Shown here: positions 1 to 13,025 of the stretch, in pieces
How positions within the stretch are numbered: position 1 is the first letter of the stretch
How the letters are laid out: every line of letters begins with the position of its first letter
From: Brachynemurus nebulosus
Taxonomy: Eukaryota > Arthropoda > Insecta > Neuroptera > Myrmeleontidae
Reading direction: 5' to 3'
Assembly: GCA_035578155.1 (NCBI GenBank)
Contig: JAPWDM010000001.1
Span: 13,367,543-13,431,542, forward strand
DNA length: 64,000 nt
Notes under the pieces: model-generated
The model's database searches: none
What the model was told of the DNA's origin: nothing
What the model saw: the letters and a program-made list of their open reading frames with translations, nothing else
Program-made: the position numbers and the translations under genes

Positions 1-159
1 ATTATATAACTATCTATATTTATATACTATACCACATCGAATTTCATGAACAAAAATTGGAAATTTTAAGCTATACCTACCTATTACGTCAATTGGAAGT
101 TGTATTAGTAAAACATGTACACGTATATAGGTATGCATATGTAGGTATACTTATATACA

Positions 160-680
160 TACTAGCTGCCCCGGCCACGCGTTGCTGTGGCTTACAAATT
201 GAATTAATTTTTTCTTATCATTTTAAACGATACACTGCACAATTATAACACAATACACAGTATAATTATAAAAATCATTGACATCGTGAACATAAACAAA
301 TATGACGTGGAATAGAATGTATAATCTAGAAATCGAAACACAGCGTCATCTACCGGGTATCTACACAACCTAGATGTCAAGCGATGCTAGTGTAAATAAT
401 AGGTAAAATTTATAGGTCAATTCAGTCATATATTCCAAAATTCTCTGCAAAGTCAATTGACCAATGACTCTGAAATAACTATCTTCATATTTTATTAGCT
501 TGGCTAATTTCCGCACCGTAAAAACTTAGTATGGGTACCTATACCAACAGTTTTAGAATTGTTTCTATTTTAGGCCCTTCAAGTCACCAAGGCCATGGGG
601 AACCATTTTAACGTCACTTTCATCTTTCACAAAAATCTTAACAGTACTTAAGTAAAAATCGTCAAAATTCTTCATCTTTT
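160..680 (+). mobile_element. Interspersed repeat copy A1, retroelement-like fragment
   Basis: The stretch opens with ACTAGCTGCCCCGG followed by CACGCGTTGCTGTGGC, a kind of start seen in many insect interspersed repeats. From about 395 to 640 it matches 38650-38905 closely (shared phrases such as AGGTAAAATTTATAGGTCAA and TTTCCGCACCGTA). The two copies differ by an internal gap near the left end. No coding potential remains. The element class (non-LTR versus Helitron-type) is not settled by the sequence. The bases from 680 to 1130 hold nothing I recognise. Confidence 0.6.
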
Positions 681-1144
681 TAATTTACGCCCTATTTGGT
701 GTAACTGACGGAGAATGTAACCACACGTTCATTTAAATTTGATATTCTGAAATTTTATACAAAATCAGTTTTTTATGTGCTTCGCTTCGCTCACTCGACG
801 ACTCTAAAGTATTATTCATATTTTCATATTTTCAAGTCATATTCATATTTTTATAGCATATCTAATTTTCATATGTATGGAATTTGCTGAAAACAGCAGA
901 AGTGCCAATTGATGATAACTGGACAAAGCAGTTGTTTATTACTTTATAGGATACGAATAGTATTTTGCACAGTAGATAAGTAATTTCATAGTAGTCATAG
1001 GTAAAAATATTATTGGTGGTATCTATGGAAATACTTATTAATACTTACAAAAATTCCAAAATTATTTTTCTCCAAATGCCTAGCAACAAATTAATTTGCA
1101 TGATTTTTTTATAAATCTTTCCACAGATATCTGTATACAGTAAT

Positions 1145-1705
<561 letters not shown>

Positions 1706-1937
1706 TAAAAAAATAGTTATAAAATCACAAAAAATTCGTAATCGACCATTAAAAATTTACTTTTAGTAGCGATAACTGGGGCCGACACCAGGGCAGTGTA
1801 ACGTTAAAAAAAGTTGTCAAATGCAAGTTATACTTGCGAAAATAGTGTTCCGTATGATCAGTTGTTTTTATGAATTTGCTGTATAATGGCATATGAAAGT
1901 GGATAATAGTATATTATTCAACGAGCTAGTAATAATA

Positions 1938-2018
1938 GCTGTTACTCACGAAGATGGAATTGCAATACCAGCCCAGCTTGCGAGGCGAGTGTCGTAATGC
2001 ATCTGAGTGAGTAATAGC
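1938..2018. repeat. Hairpin repeat H, copy 1
   Basis: GCTGTTACTCACGAAGATG pairs with CATCTGAGTGAGTAATAGC. The loop region holds TTGCGAGGCGAGTG. The layout, including the GC-richer GCGAGGCGAGTG phrase, is repeated at 58135-58212, so this is a dispersed hairpin family. Confidence 0.6.
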
Positions 2019-2792
2019 CATTGCAAGCGAGTAGAATACGATATTTTTTCTACGACTTCTTTCGTTTTTGATGTAAATAAAATTGAAAGAAATTTTAAAA
2101 CAAATTTTTAATCTATTTCTAAGTTCACTAAATGTTTGTAATGTGTATAAAACGATCAAAACAAAAATAAACTACTTTGTTTACTTGAACGTTACTACGC
2201 AACATGTATTAAATTAGCACTTGATATACATTATTCACAAACCAATCGCAAACCCATTGAATAATAGTTAATACTGTGATTTCATTGGTCAAAAAGGTAT
2301 GTATTGAGTAATAGTCCTTCCTCCACACCTTTGAATAATGCCTAACTTTCTCAACAATTTAACAGATATATAATGAGTGTGTTCTTCAACAGAAGTAGAA
2401 AAAATATCTTTTCTATAACGAACAAATTTCATTCCTAAAATTTATATGCAAATAAACGGCGTCTTTTTTAACTCATTTATGTATGGCGAAAGTGAATTAC
2501 ATATTTTGTTTATCTCTATATATGAACATATTTAAATATTCTTTCAGGTTTTGGTTTAGTCATTAATTTCAATAACTAGTGTACGCTACCCTATGGTTAG
2601 TTCATTTTCTCATACCATAAGATTAATAAGATATAATTTCTGAATAAAAACATTTAAATCTCATCGGTATCAACCCTTCAAATGCGGTTTAGAATCGGAT
2701 ATCCTGTAAAAAGTTTGGTAAAAACAATTTTATACATTCCCATTCCATTATTTTTTTTAAATAAATTAAATTAACGATAACATACTGTATAA

Positions 2793-3277
2793 GGCCCGAT
2801 TTACATTAACGCTCCGCTCTCGATACGCTCCCACTCCACTCTCGCTCCGATATAATCTTGTTGTGTTCACATTACATGCTGGTAACATGCTGCTACTTAT
2901 TCGTTCTCCATTCACATTATAATGCTGCTCTGGGTACGCTCCCAGTTCGGTCTTAGTTCGATACAAACATCTTTTCATAATAACTGAATGCGAGCTCAGT
3001 GGAGTGGAATAAAAAAAGTGTTGACACTATAGGTACAAGCCATAACAAGTCTGATATCGCTCCGATAAAATATTGCCTGAGTGGTATTAATATTGGAGTC
3101 GCATTGGAGTGGGAGCGAACCGTGACTGATATCGGACCGATATCACAGCGATGATGTGAATACACTCATACACACTCTATAAACAATACACTCATTTTTT
3201 ATTGTGTAAGAATATTTTATCGAATCCGGAGCGGAGCGATATCGTACCGAGAGCGGAGCGTTAATGTGGATCGGGCC
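2793..3277. mobile_element. PIF/Harbinger-type MITE 1
   Basis: The terminal inverted repeats begin GGCCCGAT and end ATCGGGCC; about 30 bp of each arm is similar, including ACATTAACGCTCCGCTCTCG on the left and its complement on the right. The element is flanked by the direct repeat TAA (2790-2792 and 3278-3280), the 3 bp target duplication typical of the PIF/Harbinger superfamily. It is 485 bp long without a transposase, so non-autonomous. The interior is unusually rich in CGCTCC/GGAGCG words, set against AT-rich flanks. An element of the same design lies at 42936-43258. Confidence 0.85.
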
Positions 3278-3424
3278 TAAGGAATACATAGAGAACATAT
3301 ACATGTATAATTGTAACTATAGGTACATATTATCAACCGTATATACAATCCCCATAGTTATAGCTTAAATTATTTACAAACACTTTACGCTTACATAGGA
3401 TAATGGTTCAAAAACTTATCTTAA

Positions 3425-3676
3425 ATAATTTTTTCTGCTTTTCTCCATAGTATAAAAGAATGATTTTGGCAAATTTTTGCAAAAAAGTCAATTTTTTGAG
3501 GTTTTGGGCATTGTACATATCTGGCTAAAGAACTCATCTAAAATTTCCCAACGTTTTCATCAAATTTCGTAAAAATAAAATATTTTGTTAGAGAGTTATC
3601 GTGCCGATACGTATATAAGTATATCACCGTGGCAGTGGCAGTAATAGCTAAATTTTCGATTCAAAAATTCGCTAAA
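3425..3676 (-). mobile_element. Helentron-like element copy (b), 5' part
   Basis: On the minus strand the fragment begins AGCGAATTTTTGAATCG, then AAATTTAGCTATTACTGCC, matching the family 5' end at 22120. It continues with the GATAACTCTC-type segment and a phrase similar to AGCCAGATATGTACAATGCC. Only a short GTATATAAGTATAT stretch stands where other copies have a long (TA)n tract, which suggests either the ancestral short state or a contraction. Confidence 0.6.
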
Positions 3677-3730
3677 ACATCTATAAAGCTTACAAGTCTA
3701 CTATGTTATATAATTGTAATATACATAAAT

Positions 3731-4077
3731 TGTATAAGATTCACTTTTCAATTTTTAGGAGTTGTTCCACCGTGGTTAGGTAATTTAATTGAAGTTTATA
3801 TACATTAAAAGCATATCTTTACGATATATTTCGCTCACTTGAAGAGCTCATCAGGTACATGCTATAATTAGTTACAGAAATAATTACAATTTGGATCAAA
3901 TGACAACATATGATCCAAATTGTAATTATTTCTGTAACTAATTATAGCATGTACCTGATGAGCTCTTCAAGTGAGCGAAATATATCGTAAAGATATGCTT
4001 TTAATGTATATAAACTTCAATTAAATTACCTAACCACGGTGGAACAACTCCTAAAAATTAAAAAGTGAATCTTACAC
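3731..4077. repeat. Near-perfect 347 bp palindrome (fold-back element)
   Basis: Arms 3731-3898 and 3911-4077 are reverse complements with only a few mismatches, separated by a 12 bp spacer. The 14 bp word ATAAATTGTATAAG occurs at 3725-3738 and again at 4107-4120, so a direct repeat brackets the palindrome and could be a target duplication. There is no open frame of note. The low arm divergence argues for recent formation or ongoing arm correction. Confidence 0.9.
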
Positions 4078-4309
4078 AAGAATCCACCAAACAAACACTA
4101 AAAAGTATAAATTGTATAAGTAAAGTGAAAAAAATGATATGAATGGCCTTGTTTATAGACCAGAATTCTCAAAAACACGAACATAAACGAACATAAAACC
4201 TAATTATTACTAATACTTAAACAAATTGGTTTAAATCCTGTGCGCGTAATAAATTTAGAAAAAATCCAAATTTACACTAGTTTTTCTCAAAAATTTCAGA
4301 ATTAAAAGT

Positions 4310-4596
4310 CTTCCGCGAAGAGAAAGTGCTTTAAACACTTTAAACACTAGCACCTTAGACTAGTAGGTCGACGATTCGAATCTCGCAGTCGTAAAAATTT
4401 TCTTCAACTTACAATTTCTTTAGACGAGACGATTGCGGACGCATCACTTTCCAAATCCTAACTCCCCACCACTTTTTCCATCCTCCACCCACATCAAAAT
4501 TGAATATAATTGTAATATGATTTGGGTGGCTTCCGTTAGAGAAAAGATTTCTAAAAAACGGACGTTAAATCCCATATTATTATTATAATTAAAATT
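4310..4596 (+). mobile_element. tRNA-derived SINE-like element
   Basis: GACGATTCGAATCTCGC resembles a pol III B box (consensus GGTTCGANTCC), and CACTAGCACCTTAGACTAG lies where an A box would be. The body ends in a segment with AACGGACGTTAAATCCC followed by a short ATTATTATTAT tail, a style of tail seen in insect SINEs. No target duplication was identified. The remaining stretch 4600-5370 is AT-rich and holds nothing I recognise. Confidence 0.5.
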
Positions 4597-5374
4597 TACT
4601 GTCATTATTTCCGGTTCCTTAATTATTTTAAACTATTGTTAACAAACATATAAATACAGTCAATTATTAATACCCTGTCTTAAACTACAATAAAAACATA
4701 ATTTTGTTTACATTTAATAGCAAAGAGGTTAAAAAATTAGATAAATATAATTTTTATTTATATCGAATCACGGATTACAGTATTTCATATTTTACATGCT
4801 ACACGAAAATCCAAAGTTATAAAAGGGATTTTCCATCATGAAATGTAAAGAGTAAATTCCACTTTACTCACCCACACCCCTCGCGGTGAACGTATGAACG
4901 TACAATAACGTAATAAATACACGTACACACCACTGATAGTCAGTGAGTGCTGGTTAGCTGTGTTATATTGCCGCTTACCAAACACGTAATTTTATGCAAC
5001 AAACTAAGCCCGGGCTTGAACATTCATTGACAAAATCCCTCTTACAAACATTCGTACATTTTATACGTTTACATATATACGCGATGCCATGCGATGTATG
5101 TATGTACTATAGAGTATATGATGAGATTTTTTTGTTATTTTAACTCTCTTCTTGAATTTTACATGAATTATATAATTGTAAGCATAAAAATACGATATTT
5201 AAGTATAAAGTAACTGTAACTTGCTTGATATCAACGACCATAGCACTTGTCGCTTGAGGCTATCTGAAAATATTACAGTGTGTCCCAAATATATCAAAAA
5301 ACTAGGCAATTTCTATTTAACGTGGAAGTAAGATTAATTCGCTATAAAATAAGCATATTTTTTGAATTTATATG

Positions 5375-5830
5375 TAACTAGCCGTACCCGTGACGTTGTT
5401 CACGCGAAACGTTGAGTAGTTTCTTTTTCCAATTTGTAGTTTCTTGCAACACAAAATGCATTAAATTGTCTCCATTAAATTGTATTTTTCGGTACAAAAT
5501 TAGCAACATTTTTTTTTAAATTTAAAATTCAGAAAAATTTCCAAACTACAAAATTTATTTACAATTTTTATTACTATAGTTATGAAATTTTTTATGAAAT
5601 ATGTAAATTGGCGTAATGTGTGTAGGTGCTCGAAATAAGTTTTTCATTTTCCCGTGGAAATGAGAGATTTTCCCGGAATAAAAAGTATCTTAGATATTGA
5701 CTCAGGTAATAAGTTATCATCACACCAAATTTCATTAAAATTCGTCCAGTAGTTTTTACGTAATGCGTGGACAGACAGACAGACAGACAGAGACAGATTT
5801 ACAGTTTTATTATATGTATAGATTAGTACA
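5375..5830 (+). mobile_element. Interspersed repeat with ACTAGC start and (ACAG)n tail
   Basis: It starts AACTAGCCGTACCCGTGACG and ends with GACAGACAGACAGACAGAG followed by TTTATTATATGTATAGAT, the layout of a very common insect interspersed repeat. Its beginning resembles those at 160 and 38606. No reading frame is conserved. Confidence 0.55.
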
Positions 5831-5864
5831 TAGCAGAATAATATTCGAGGAATATTCTGTAAAA

Positions 5865-6560
5865 ATTTCATTGAAAAATATGCAGAAATAGTTACATTGC
5901 GGTGAACCACATAACTCACCACAGAATCATCTGAAATCAAAAAACCAAAAAGATTCCGTTAGTTGATAAGTTTCGTAAGATAACATCGTTGATTTTTTAA
6001 TACTTCGTAAAACTTAGAAGTCAAAATACCGAGTTTTGATTAAAAATTCGGTAATTTTTTATTGTAAAATAAATTATAATAAAAAATAAAAAAAAACTCG
6101 ACAGCGTTCCTCGTAATTTATGTGTAGAAAAAGTGTGTAAAATTTCAAAAAGAGCGGTCCAGTAGATTTTGAGTTAGTGAGTTTACCGGCTTTGAAAACG
6201 TTGTGTGAGAAAACGTGTTTTTATTAAAATATTATAGTTTTATACACTACGATTGGAAGGACGGAGACTATATCTCCGTTAGTAGGAGTCTATATCTCCG
6301 TTAGTTTTGCTCCCATCGACTTCAAATTTAACACAAAAATATTTTGTTGTTGTACATTCATTTGACAAAGGAAAAAAATATACCTTAAACTCACCACTTA
6401 AGAAGAAAGAACTGACGAAATTAGCAAGTGATTTTGAAGATTTTTCGAGAAACCTTTGAAATTTCCACAATATTTTCGGTTGTACAGTAGAAGCCCCGTA
6501 AACTTGCGCTCCAGAAACTTGCTGTCTCTCTAATGTTGACTGGATAATTTCTCTACTCTT
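5865..6560 (+). repeat. Diverged dispersed repeat R1, copy 1
   Basis: Several phrases occur in the same order in 9177-9830: GTGAACCACATAACTCAC versus GTGAACAATGTAACTCA, ATCATCTGAAAT, GTAGATTTTGAGTTAG versus GTAGATTTTGATTTAAA, a TTACCGGCTTTGAAAACG phrase, and a CGTTAGTTTTGCTCCCAT-type phrase. The two are old copies of one repeat. A frame at 6279-6581 on the minus strand lies inside it and looks fortuitous. From 6600 to 7990 I see only AT-rich sequence with a short TA run at 7200. Confidence 0.6.
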
Positions 6561-7991
6561 GACAATATTTTCTCCCACCATGATTCTTCAGTAACCAATT
6601 AAATTCGTATTTAATGATGCGTATAGCGTATATTTGGTATCCTTCTCAACCTCTCTCTTTTTTAGATTTTAATTGCGTATGTTGCGCATTCAGTGCGCAT
6701 AGGAGTAGTAAATAGTGGGAATGCTTTTACTATATATTTAAATATGTGGATTTAAGGTAACAGTAGTAAGTAAATTTGATATTTTGTTTCTTGTTTTCTA
6801 CAATAAATTCTCTGTTATTAAATTTATATAAGGAACAGATTTTAGTTTAGGTCAGGCACTTCGCAAACTTTTTTTATTCAAAACTTAGTTTTTCATTGTA
6901 ACGTTTTTCAACCTTGAATTCTCCAAAGCCACAAAACAAATACTTACAATCTTCGGTAAATAATATACAACATATCCTTTTTTATGTGATGGATCGGGAC
7001 CGCATAAAAAAGTTTCATAGAAAATACATAATTCAAAATGTTCAGAACCTTACGATTTCCTTAAAAGTTCGTTTCCTGCAAATTAATGTTCCAATTTGTT
7101 ACTTTTTCTTACACTCCTATCTCATTACTCACTTGAATGGGCATTTAGAAAATATAAAATAAAAATCGAATAAAAAAGATCACAAAAATTATATTACCTA
7201 TATATATATATATATAAATTTTGAAGTAACAGTGGATTATAATATTGTTTTAGAGTTGACAGTTCATTCGCTTACCTAAACTCGGTTTGAAAAGCGTTAC
7301 GTGGCGAATCGTACAGTATATTCGCTATCCAGAAAAAAATATGTCTTAGCTGTGCCTATAGAATTTTTCATTTCAAAAAATTTATCTAATTTATAAAACT
7401 TCAACAAAATATAAATATAAAATTTATTATTTGTGACAGCCAAGAAATACAATATATATAAATGTATGACAATGTTTAAATAACAATTCAAAATTTTTTG
7501 TTAAATACAAATTTTCATATTTTTAGAGTTCCGCAGTCAAAATTTTCATCCGTCGGTCACACTCTCATAGCTTCTACATCTCTGGATCTATAAACATTAA
7601 ATCTTGCATATTACAGATAGAGATCTCAACTAATTCACAGTAAATAACTTGTCTAACCCTTTCGAGGTAGTTATCACTATTGAAAAATGGAGATAAAGAT
7701 TTCTCTCCGCCCACCACATCTTGTGAGGTGTCATATAAAAGCTTGTTTAAAATGAAACAGTGGTGACATAACCACTTTTTAATTTTGGACGTCCTTCAGG
7801 AAGTATTGAGTTCCAAAATTTAATATTGAGATGGATCAAAAAAGTATAAACAAATTATAGATAATAAGTAGTACTAAAGAGGGACTTTGAATTAAAATTG
7901 TGTCGAAAAATTTTCTTTGGTATCGTCTGTATCAAGAGGTACAGAGATCCAAAATTTTAAAGCCTTTAGCATCACATACGTATATTTACAA

Positions 7992-7993
<2 letters not shown>

Positions 7994-8079
<86 letters not shown>
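7994..8079. repeat. (AT)n microsatellite
   Basis: About 43 AT units, uninterrupted. The flanks do not match those of the Helentron-like family. Confidence 0.97.
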
Positions 8080-8084
<5 letters not shown>

Positions 8085-8119
8085 GACATCTTTTGAACAC
8101 AATTTCCTAGCTAGTGATT

Positions 8120-8335
8120 TAAAATATCGGATTTTGGCTTAGCGTTCGAATCTCACAAAAATACGGCTCTGTAATCATTTCAAATTCAATCCCCAATACC
8201 ATTACTTACAATTAGTCAAAATTCACGAACCAAAACTTTTTTTTCGAATACTAACAACTTTCCCGTAGAAGAAAAAGTTTGCTCTCTAGTCTGATCTACC
8301 ACTGCAAAACTTACTCAAAATACAGGCACATTCTT
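8120..8335 (+). mobile_element. Possible SINE-like fragment
   Basis: GGCTTAGCGTTCGAATCTCAC contains a good B box match (GTTCGAATCTC), shared with the copy at 4370. The sequence downstream is diverged from that copy. From 8340 to 9170 there is only AT-rich sequence with a T homopolymer near 8876-8894. Confidence 0.3.
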
Positions 8336-9176
8336 TAAAAAAATATTTCTAATACAATTTAAATTTGAAAATATTACGGTACCCTAATTTGTGCATGGTT
8401 TGGCACACACTTGACATTGGTTTTTTTGTTTTTTGAATGTTTATTTTTGTTGAGTCGTTGAACAATTTTGTGTCTTTCGGTTCGTCTGTCATTGTCATTG
8501 CTGTGTGCTTAATGCATTCATTGCCACATGTCACATTTGTATGATATATTGTACGTTTCTAGAAAAATTATCTGTCACAGGACTTTGACTTGTACATATT
8601 GGTAGAATATACATACATTTAGATAAAGTAACATGTATCCATTAAACTTATCTCAAAAGAAGATTAAACAACAGGAAAGCTACGTACGTACTTGACGCGA
8701 CATAGCGCAGTATGACACATTTCCGTTGTATATAATTTGACACATCTAATGTTTTTTCTTGTTAAATAATTAGAGTTGTTGATATATGGTGACGTACGTA
8801 ACATCATAATTGCACAAAAAAATACTTACCTTTCAATGTCTCTACTTTTATAAATTTATATTTTCCTATTTTCTATTTTTTTTTTTTTTTTTTTATTTAC
8901 ATTTTGATCTTCAAAAGGCATAATTTTAAGGTGTTAGGGTACTTCTAAACCTGAAAATTTTTTTTACTTTTAATAAACTTATAACATTTTTTTGGAGGGG
9001 GGAAGGCTAACGAATTCGGCATAAAAAAGGCCCATTTTTAAGAATTTGTTCAGACGCTACAGATAATATAAATTTAATTAATCAGTCGTAACATTATGAT
9101 TACAGTATAACATATGAACAACATTTCCTTAATTTTTTAAAACAAAATATAAATAATAAAGCCAACGGCAGCAAAT

Positions 9177-9830
9177 CTTCGGAGGCGCCTCGAAAAATAG
9201 TTGTCTGTCGGTGAACAATGTAACTCATGAGCGGATCATCTGAAATAAAGAAAAATATCACCAGATAACCGTTTTCTCAAGGTATCCCTGGGAGGAATTC
9301 TTTCGATTTTTAAATTTTTGGTGACACTTAGAAATGAAAACTCCGATTTTCGTCTAGAAAATGGACCTATTTGTTACTGTAAAATTAATAATTACGAAAA
9401 TTAAAAAATGGAATATCTGGTTATTTATGCAAGGAAGCTGTATACAAACTTTCAAACCAATCGGTCGAGTAGATTTTGATTTAAACGGTTCACCGGTTTC
9501 AAAAACGACAAGTGTCAGAAAATCGCTTTAAAGTTTTGTATACCTGAAAATCCAATATTAAATATGAAAAATTTTTTCATACCTACGTCATTTGTTGTAG
9601 CATACATTAGTATACTTACAAAGACCCATCGATGATTAAAATAATTTAAGGATTCCGAAAGCACAAAGCCACGTATCTGCTGGGCAGGGATACAAAAACG
9701 TATCGGAGCAACAAACGCTCAAAGTTCTATATCATAGTCAGTTTTACTCCGATTTGTTTCAAATTTTGACACAACAATCTTAAGATGTACAATTATATGA
9801 AACAATAAAAAGAAAATGAGAAAAAAATTT
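9177..9830 (+). repeat. Diverged dispersed repeat R1, copy 2
   Basis: This matches 5865-6560 in phrase order (see that entry). The GTAGATTTTGATTTAAACGG and GTTTTACTCCGATTTGTTTC segments are the clearest shared blocks. It sits just left of the transposon at 10.04 kb but is not part of its inverted ends. Confidence 0.6.
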
Positions 9831-10039
9831 AAATACGTTACCCACCACCCTCCCCTTAAAATTTGTATCTAAAAATTTCATGCATTTACTTGAAAAATTT
9901 CAAATGTTATTGCAAGAATAGTGGATGAGCAACCAAATTCATATGTATTATTTTATAAACATCTGAAAAAACGCCGAACTCAGCGACGGAAGTACCGACC
10001 ATACTGTGAAGGTTCTTTACTTTTACCGTAAAAAAGAGC

Positions 10040-11835
10040 AAAGTCCATTGTACAGTATAGAAATCGCAAATATTGAGGAGCGTTTTCTCAAAGCAATACA
10101 ACAAACAAAAAATTAAATTTCATTTTTTTGCTGTTTTGTACATTCTTTCTATAGCTAAACACGGTGGTACTAACGAATTTTCTGAAAACAATACATAAAC
10201 CATTCAAATAGTATTGCAAAATTTCTTAGTTTTTTCAAAGTGATACATCTACGAAGAACAAATTTTCTCAAAATGATACATCAAACGTAACTAGATTCTT
10301 ATTATATTATTATTATCCTTTTAATCAAAATCGCGTGCTTATTGCATCAGTATTTACATTAGTTTAACTGATTGCGTAACGAAGAAAGCACGCATGCCAG
10401 CAAAATCAACCTCTTCCAAAATTAAGTGTTGGAGAGGCATTTTACTCTCGTCAAGCCTGGCTGTATAATTTTTGTGTAATGCAACATAAAACTAAAGCTA
10501 AACAAACCAAGGACGACATAGAGTTTTATGTTTGTTTAGAAATTCAACGAGGCCGTGGAGCTAATGAGATAGCTACAGCACTTCAACATTATTTGCAAAA
10601 ATTGAAAGAAGTATGCCTTAGAGAAAAGAAAAGATATTTGAAGCTTGAACTGTATTCCGATTGTTGTAGTAGTCAAAATAAGAACTTCGTCATGCTAACA
10701 ATGCTAGCAAATTTCATGGCTTCTAACAAGGTTTTTAATAAGCTGTGCCACATTTTCCCTATTCCAGGCCATAGCTTTATGCCTCCTGACAAAAACAAAT
10801 TTCTGCCATAGTCCCGGGCTCAAGTCGCGTCATGACAGTGGGTCTAATATCTGAATTCCATTCTGGAAATTCGCTAAAACCAAAATTGTACTATCTTTAT
10901 TCAAAAAATTGGCCATATGTCAGTCGTGTGCCGTACACTAAAAACCGAAAACAATCTAATCAACCCCTTCACAATACGGTTTCAAACGGGCACACTGGGT
11001 CCGTACAATACATTGGGAACTTGGCAGAGTTGAAAAAGACTATCGTCGACATGAAGTAATTGTATCTCCAAAAGAATACTATTCAGTGTTAAATAAACAT
11101 GGCCATGTTAACGAATGGGGTAAAGATTGGGTCACTTATGACATGAAAACAAAAGTCAAAGAAATGATTAAGGCAAAACTTCCATTTAAAATATCTCAAA
11201 CACGGATAATAAACTTTACTGTAATCGGATCTCGAGCTTTAAAGAATATTGAAGTTGTAGTTCAGGATGCATATTCTGTTGCGCCAGTGACTGTTGAAAT
11301 AAAGAAAAAAGGCGTCAAATCTTTTTTGCGTTTTAATTGTACTCAGTTACCTAAAACCAATATGGTGTCATCAAAAAAGAAAGCCGACGTCGAAAACCTA
11401 CTTAAATTTTGTGACATTTCTGATGACCTTGATGCTCAGGTATTTTATGCAGATGTTCTCCAGGATTCTGGGCCCGAAGACGACAATATTTGACGTAACT
11501 ATGACGATGAAGAATCTGTAATATAATGTGCTTCGCAATTTAGACGAACTGTATAGAGTTTTTATCAAAGCGAGACATCAACAGTAGATGTATCAAAGTT
11601 GAAAAAACTCTTAATTTTGTGACCTCCTTATTTCAGTAAACTTGACTTGATTATTGAATTTTGTGTAAGTTAATAGTAAGTCAGTAAAATAACTACCAAA
11701 TTAATCGGTATTTTTATTAAACTACCTTACCTAGTAAGTAATAAATAAATAAAATCGTTTATTGAAAAAAATATTATAATAAGATGTATCGTTTTGTGAA
11801 AACGCTCCTCAATTGCACTTTGCTGTTTTTCTCGA
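10040..11835 (+). mobile_element. Decayed DNA transposon with its own broken transposase-like gene
   Basis: Outer inverted repeats: ATTGAGGAGCGTTTTCTCAA at 10071-10090 faces the complement of ATTGAGGAGCGTTTTCACAA at 11795-11814. A second inner pair is AGTTTTTTCAAAGTGATACA at left (about 10230) and the complement of AGTTTTTTCAACTTTGATAC at right (about 11590). The word GATACATC recurs at both ends, as expected for repeated transposase-binding sites. The interior holds the pseudogene at 10380-11493. The exact termini and the target duplication could not be fixed, so the superfamily stays open. Confidence 0.65.
10380..11493 (+). pseudogene. Transposase-like pseudogene, family not named
   Basis: The frame is open from 10380 with no obvious start. 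It reads through VGEAFYSRQAWLYNF, then YSDCCSSQNKNFVMLTML, then FPIPGHSFMPPD, ending at a stop at 10809-10811. The next homologous block is in another frame from about 11013, with GRVEKDYRRHEVIVSPKEYY and then VNEWGKDWVTYD, ending at the stop near 11491. Proteins with D-x-C-x-x-QNKN, a GHSxMPxD block and a following FGRxEK block are widespread in insect genomes as uncharacterised, DDE/RNase H-like transposase candidates (from memory of the family). Here a segment of roughly 215 bp with a different frame (10797-11012, about 70 open codons) splits the PPD block from the GRVEK block. It could be an insertion or a degenerate intron. The gene lies between inverted repeats, which supports a transposon origin. 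The copy is not functional as read. Confidence 0.6.
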
Positions 11836-12137
11836 AACACTTTTTCAAAACGGTGTGCATTATATCTCCAAAAGTAACTGATAAATTGACTTAAAGTTCT
11901 AAACTCATTTTCAGAAAAACAGTAATCAGTGGCTTTTTAAAAAAAAATTATTGTTTGAGATTCTTTTCAAAGTTTTTCCTTTTTAAAAGTAACAACTAAT
12001 AAAAATAAAAATTTCTTAATATCCGTACCTTCTACCATAAAGCAACATGTACCGAAGATACATGCCAAACATGAAATCGATCGGATAAATAAAACTTGAG
12101 AAACTTAAAAAAAGTAATTTGAGAAAAACGCATTTAA

Positions 12138-13021
12138 GGGGGACCACTAGTGTGACTTTTTGAAAAAATTGGAAAACTTTTTTTTGCATGTTTCGATAGT
12201 CTATACCTTTAACAATAACATAATAAAATTTCAAGTGCATGCCTCAAATAGTTTTTGAGTTACAGCCATCCGAAGGGTAGATTTTGATTTTCATTGTTAA
12301 CTTTGAGGTACTGAGAAATGCATGAAGGTTGATAGTTCGGGAGTTTCCGGACGGGCTGCCAGTCACATGTTGTGGAGAAGCTAAACCCCGGCACATTTAA
12401 ACGACTCATCTAGTTTTACTATGATCGTTATAGTGAGTACATCGTAAATAATTTTAGTAAAAATTCTCAGTGATTACAACTAAAAGGTAAATAAAAACTA
12501 CATTTTTCAAATTTGCTGCAGTTATAACTCGAAGACAAATCATCCGATCGATTTGATTCTTATTACGGCTTCTTGTATATATGTTTCTTCGTGTCATGAA
12601 CCTCCAGTTTTCCGATCGAATAAAAAATGTAATTTTTGCAGGCCAAAAATCACCAAATTTTCACACGTTTGAAACTTTTTTTAAAAAAACTCCGCCATTT
12701 TGTTAAATTTCTTAACTTTTTTTTTGATTGAGGTTCATGGCACGGGAAATACCTTCTAGTTTAATAGACTTTTTGGTTTTTTTGATTTCAGGTACTGTGA
12801 AGGTCGCTATCACTGCAGCAGTGGGGGAACTTTTTTTTGAGCCTTGGGAGATCGCGAATAACTCACTGAATTTTCAATTTTTTGGTTCAAAAATGTTATC
12901 ATGAATTTATCATATATCAACGAATATATTTTCAAAATATTAAAACATTCCATACAGTAGTTTTCATTAAAAAGTTTCCAAACATCACCTTTCTTTCCGG
13001 CGGTCACACTAGTGATCCCCC
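12138..13021. mobile_element. TTAA-flanked TIR element (piggyBac- or Kolobok-type MITE)
   Basis: The left end GGGGGACCACTAGTGTGAC and right end GTCACACTAGTGATCCCCC are inverted repeats, each directly bordered by TTAA (12134-12137 and 13022-13025). TTAA target duplication is the hallmark of piggyBac and Kolobok elements. The 884 bp interior has no transposase, so it is non-autonomous. Frames on the minus strand at each end include parts of the TIRs and are not genes. The run between 11840 and 12130 is AT-rich and unassigned. Confidence 0.85.
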
Positions 13022-13025
13022 TTAA

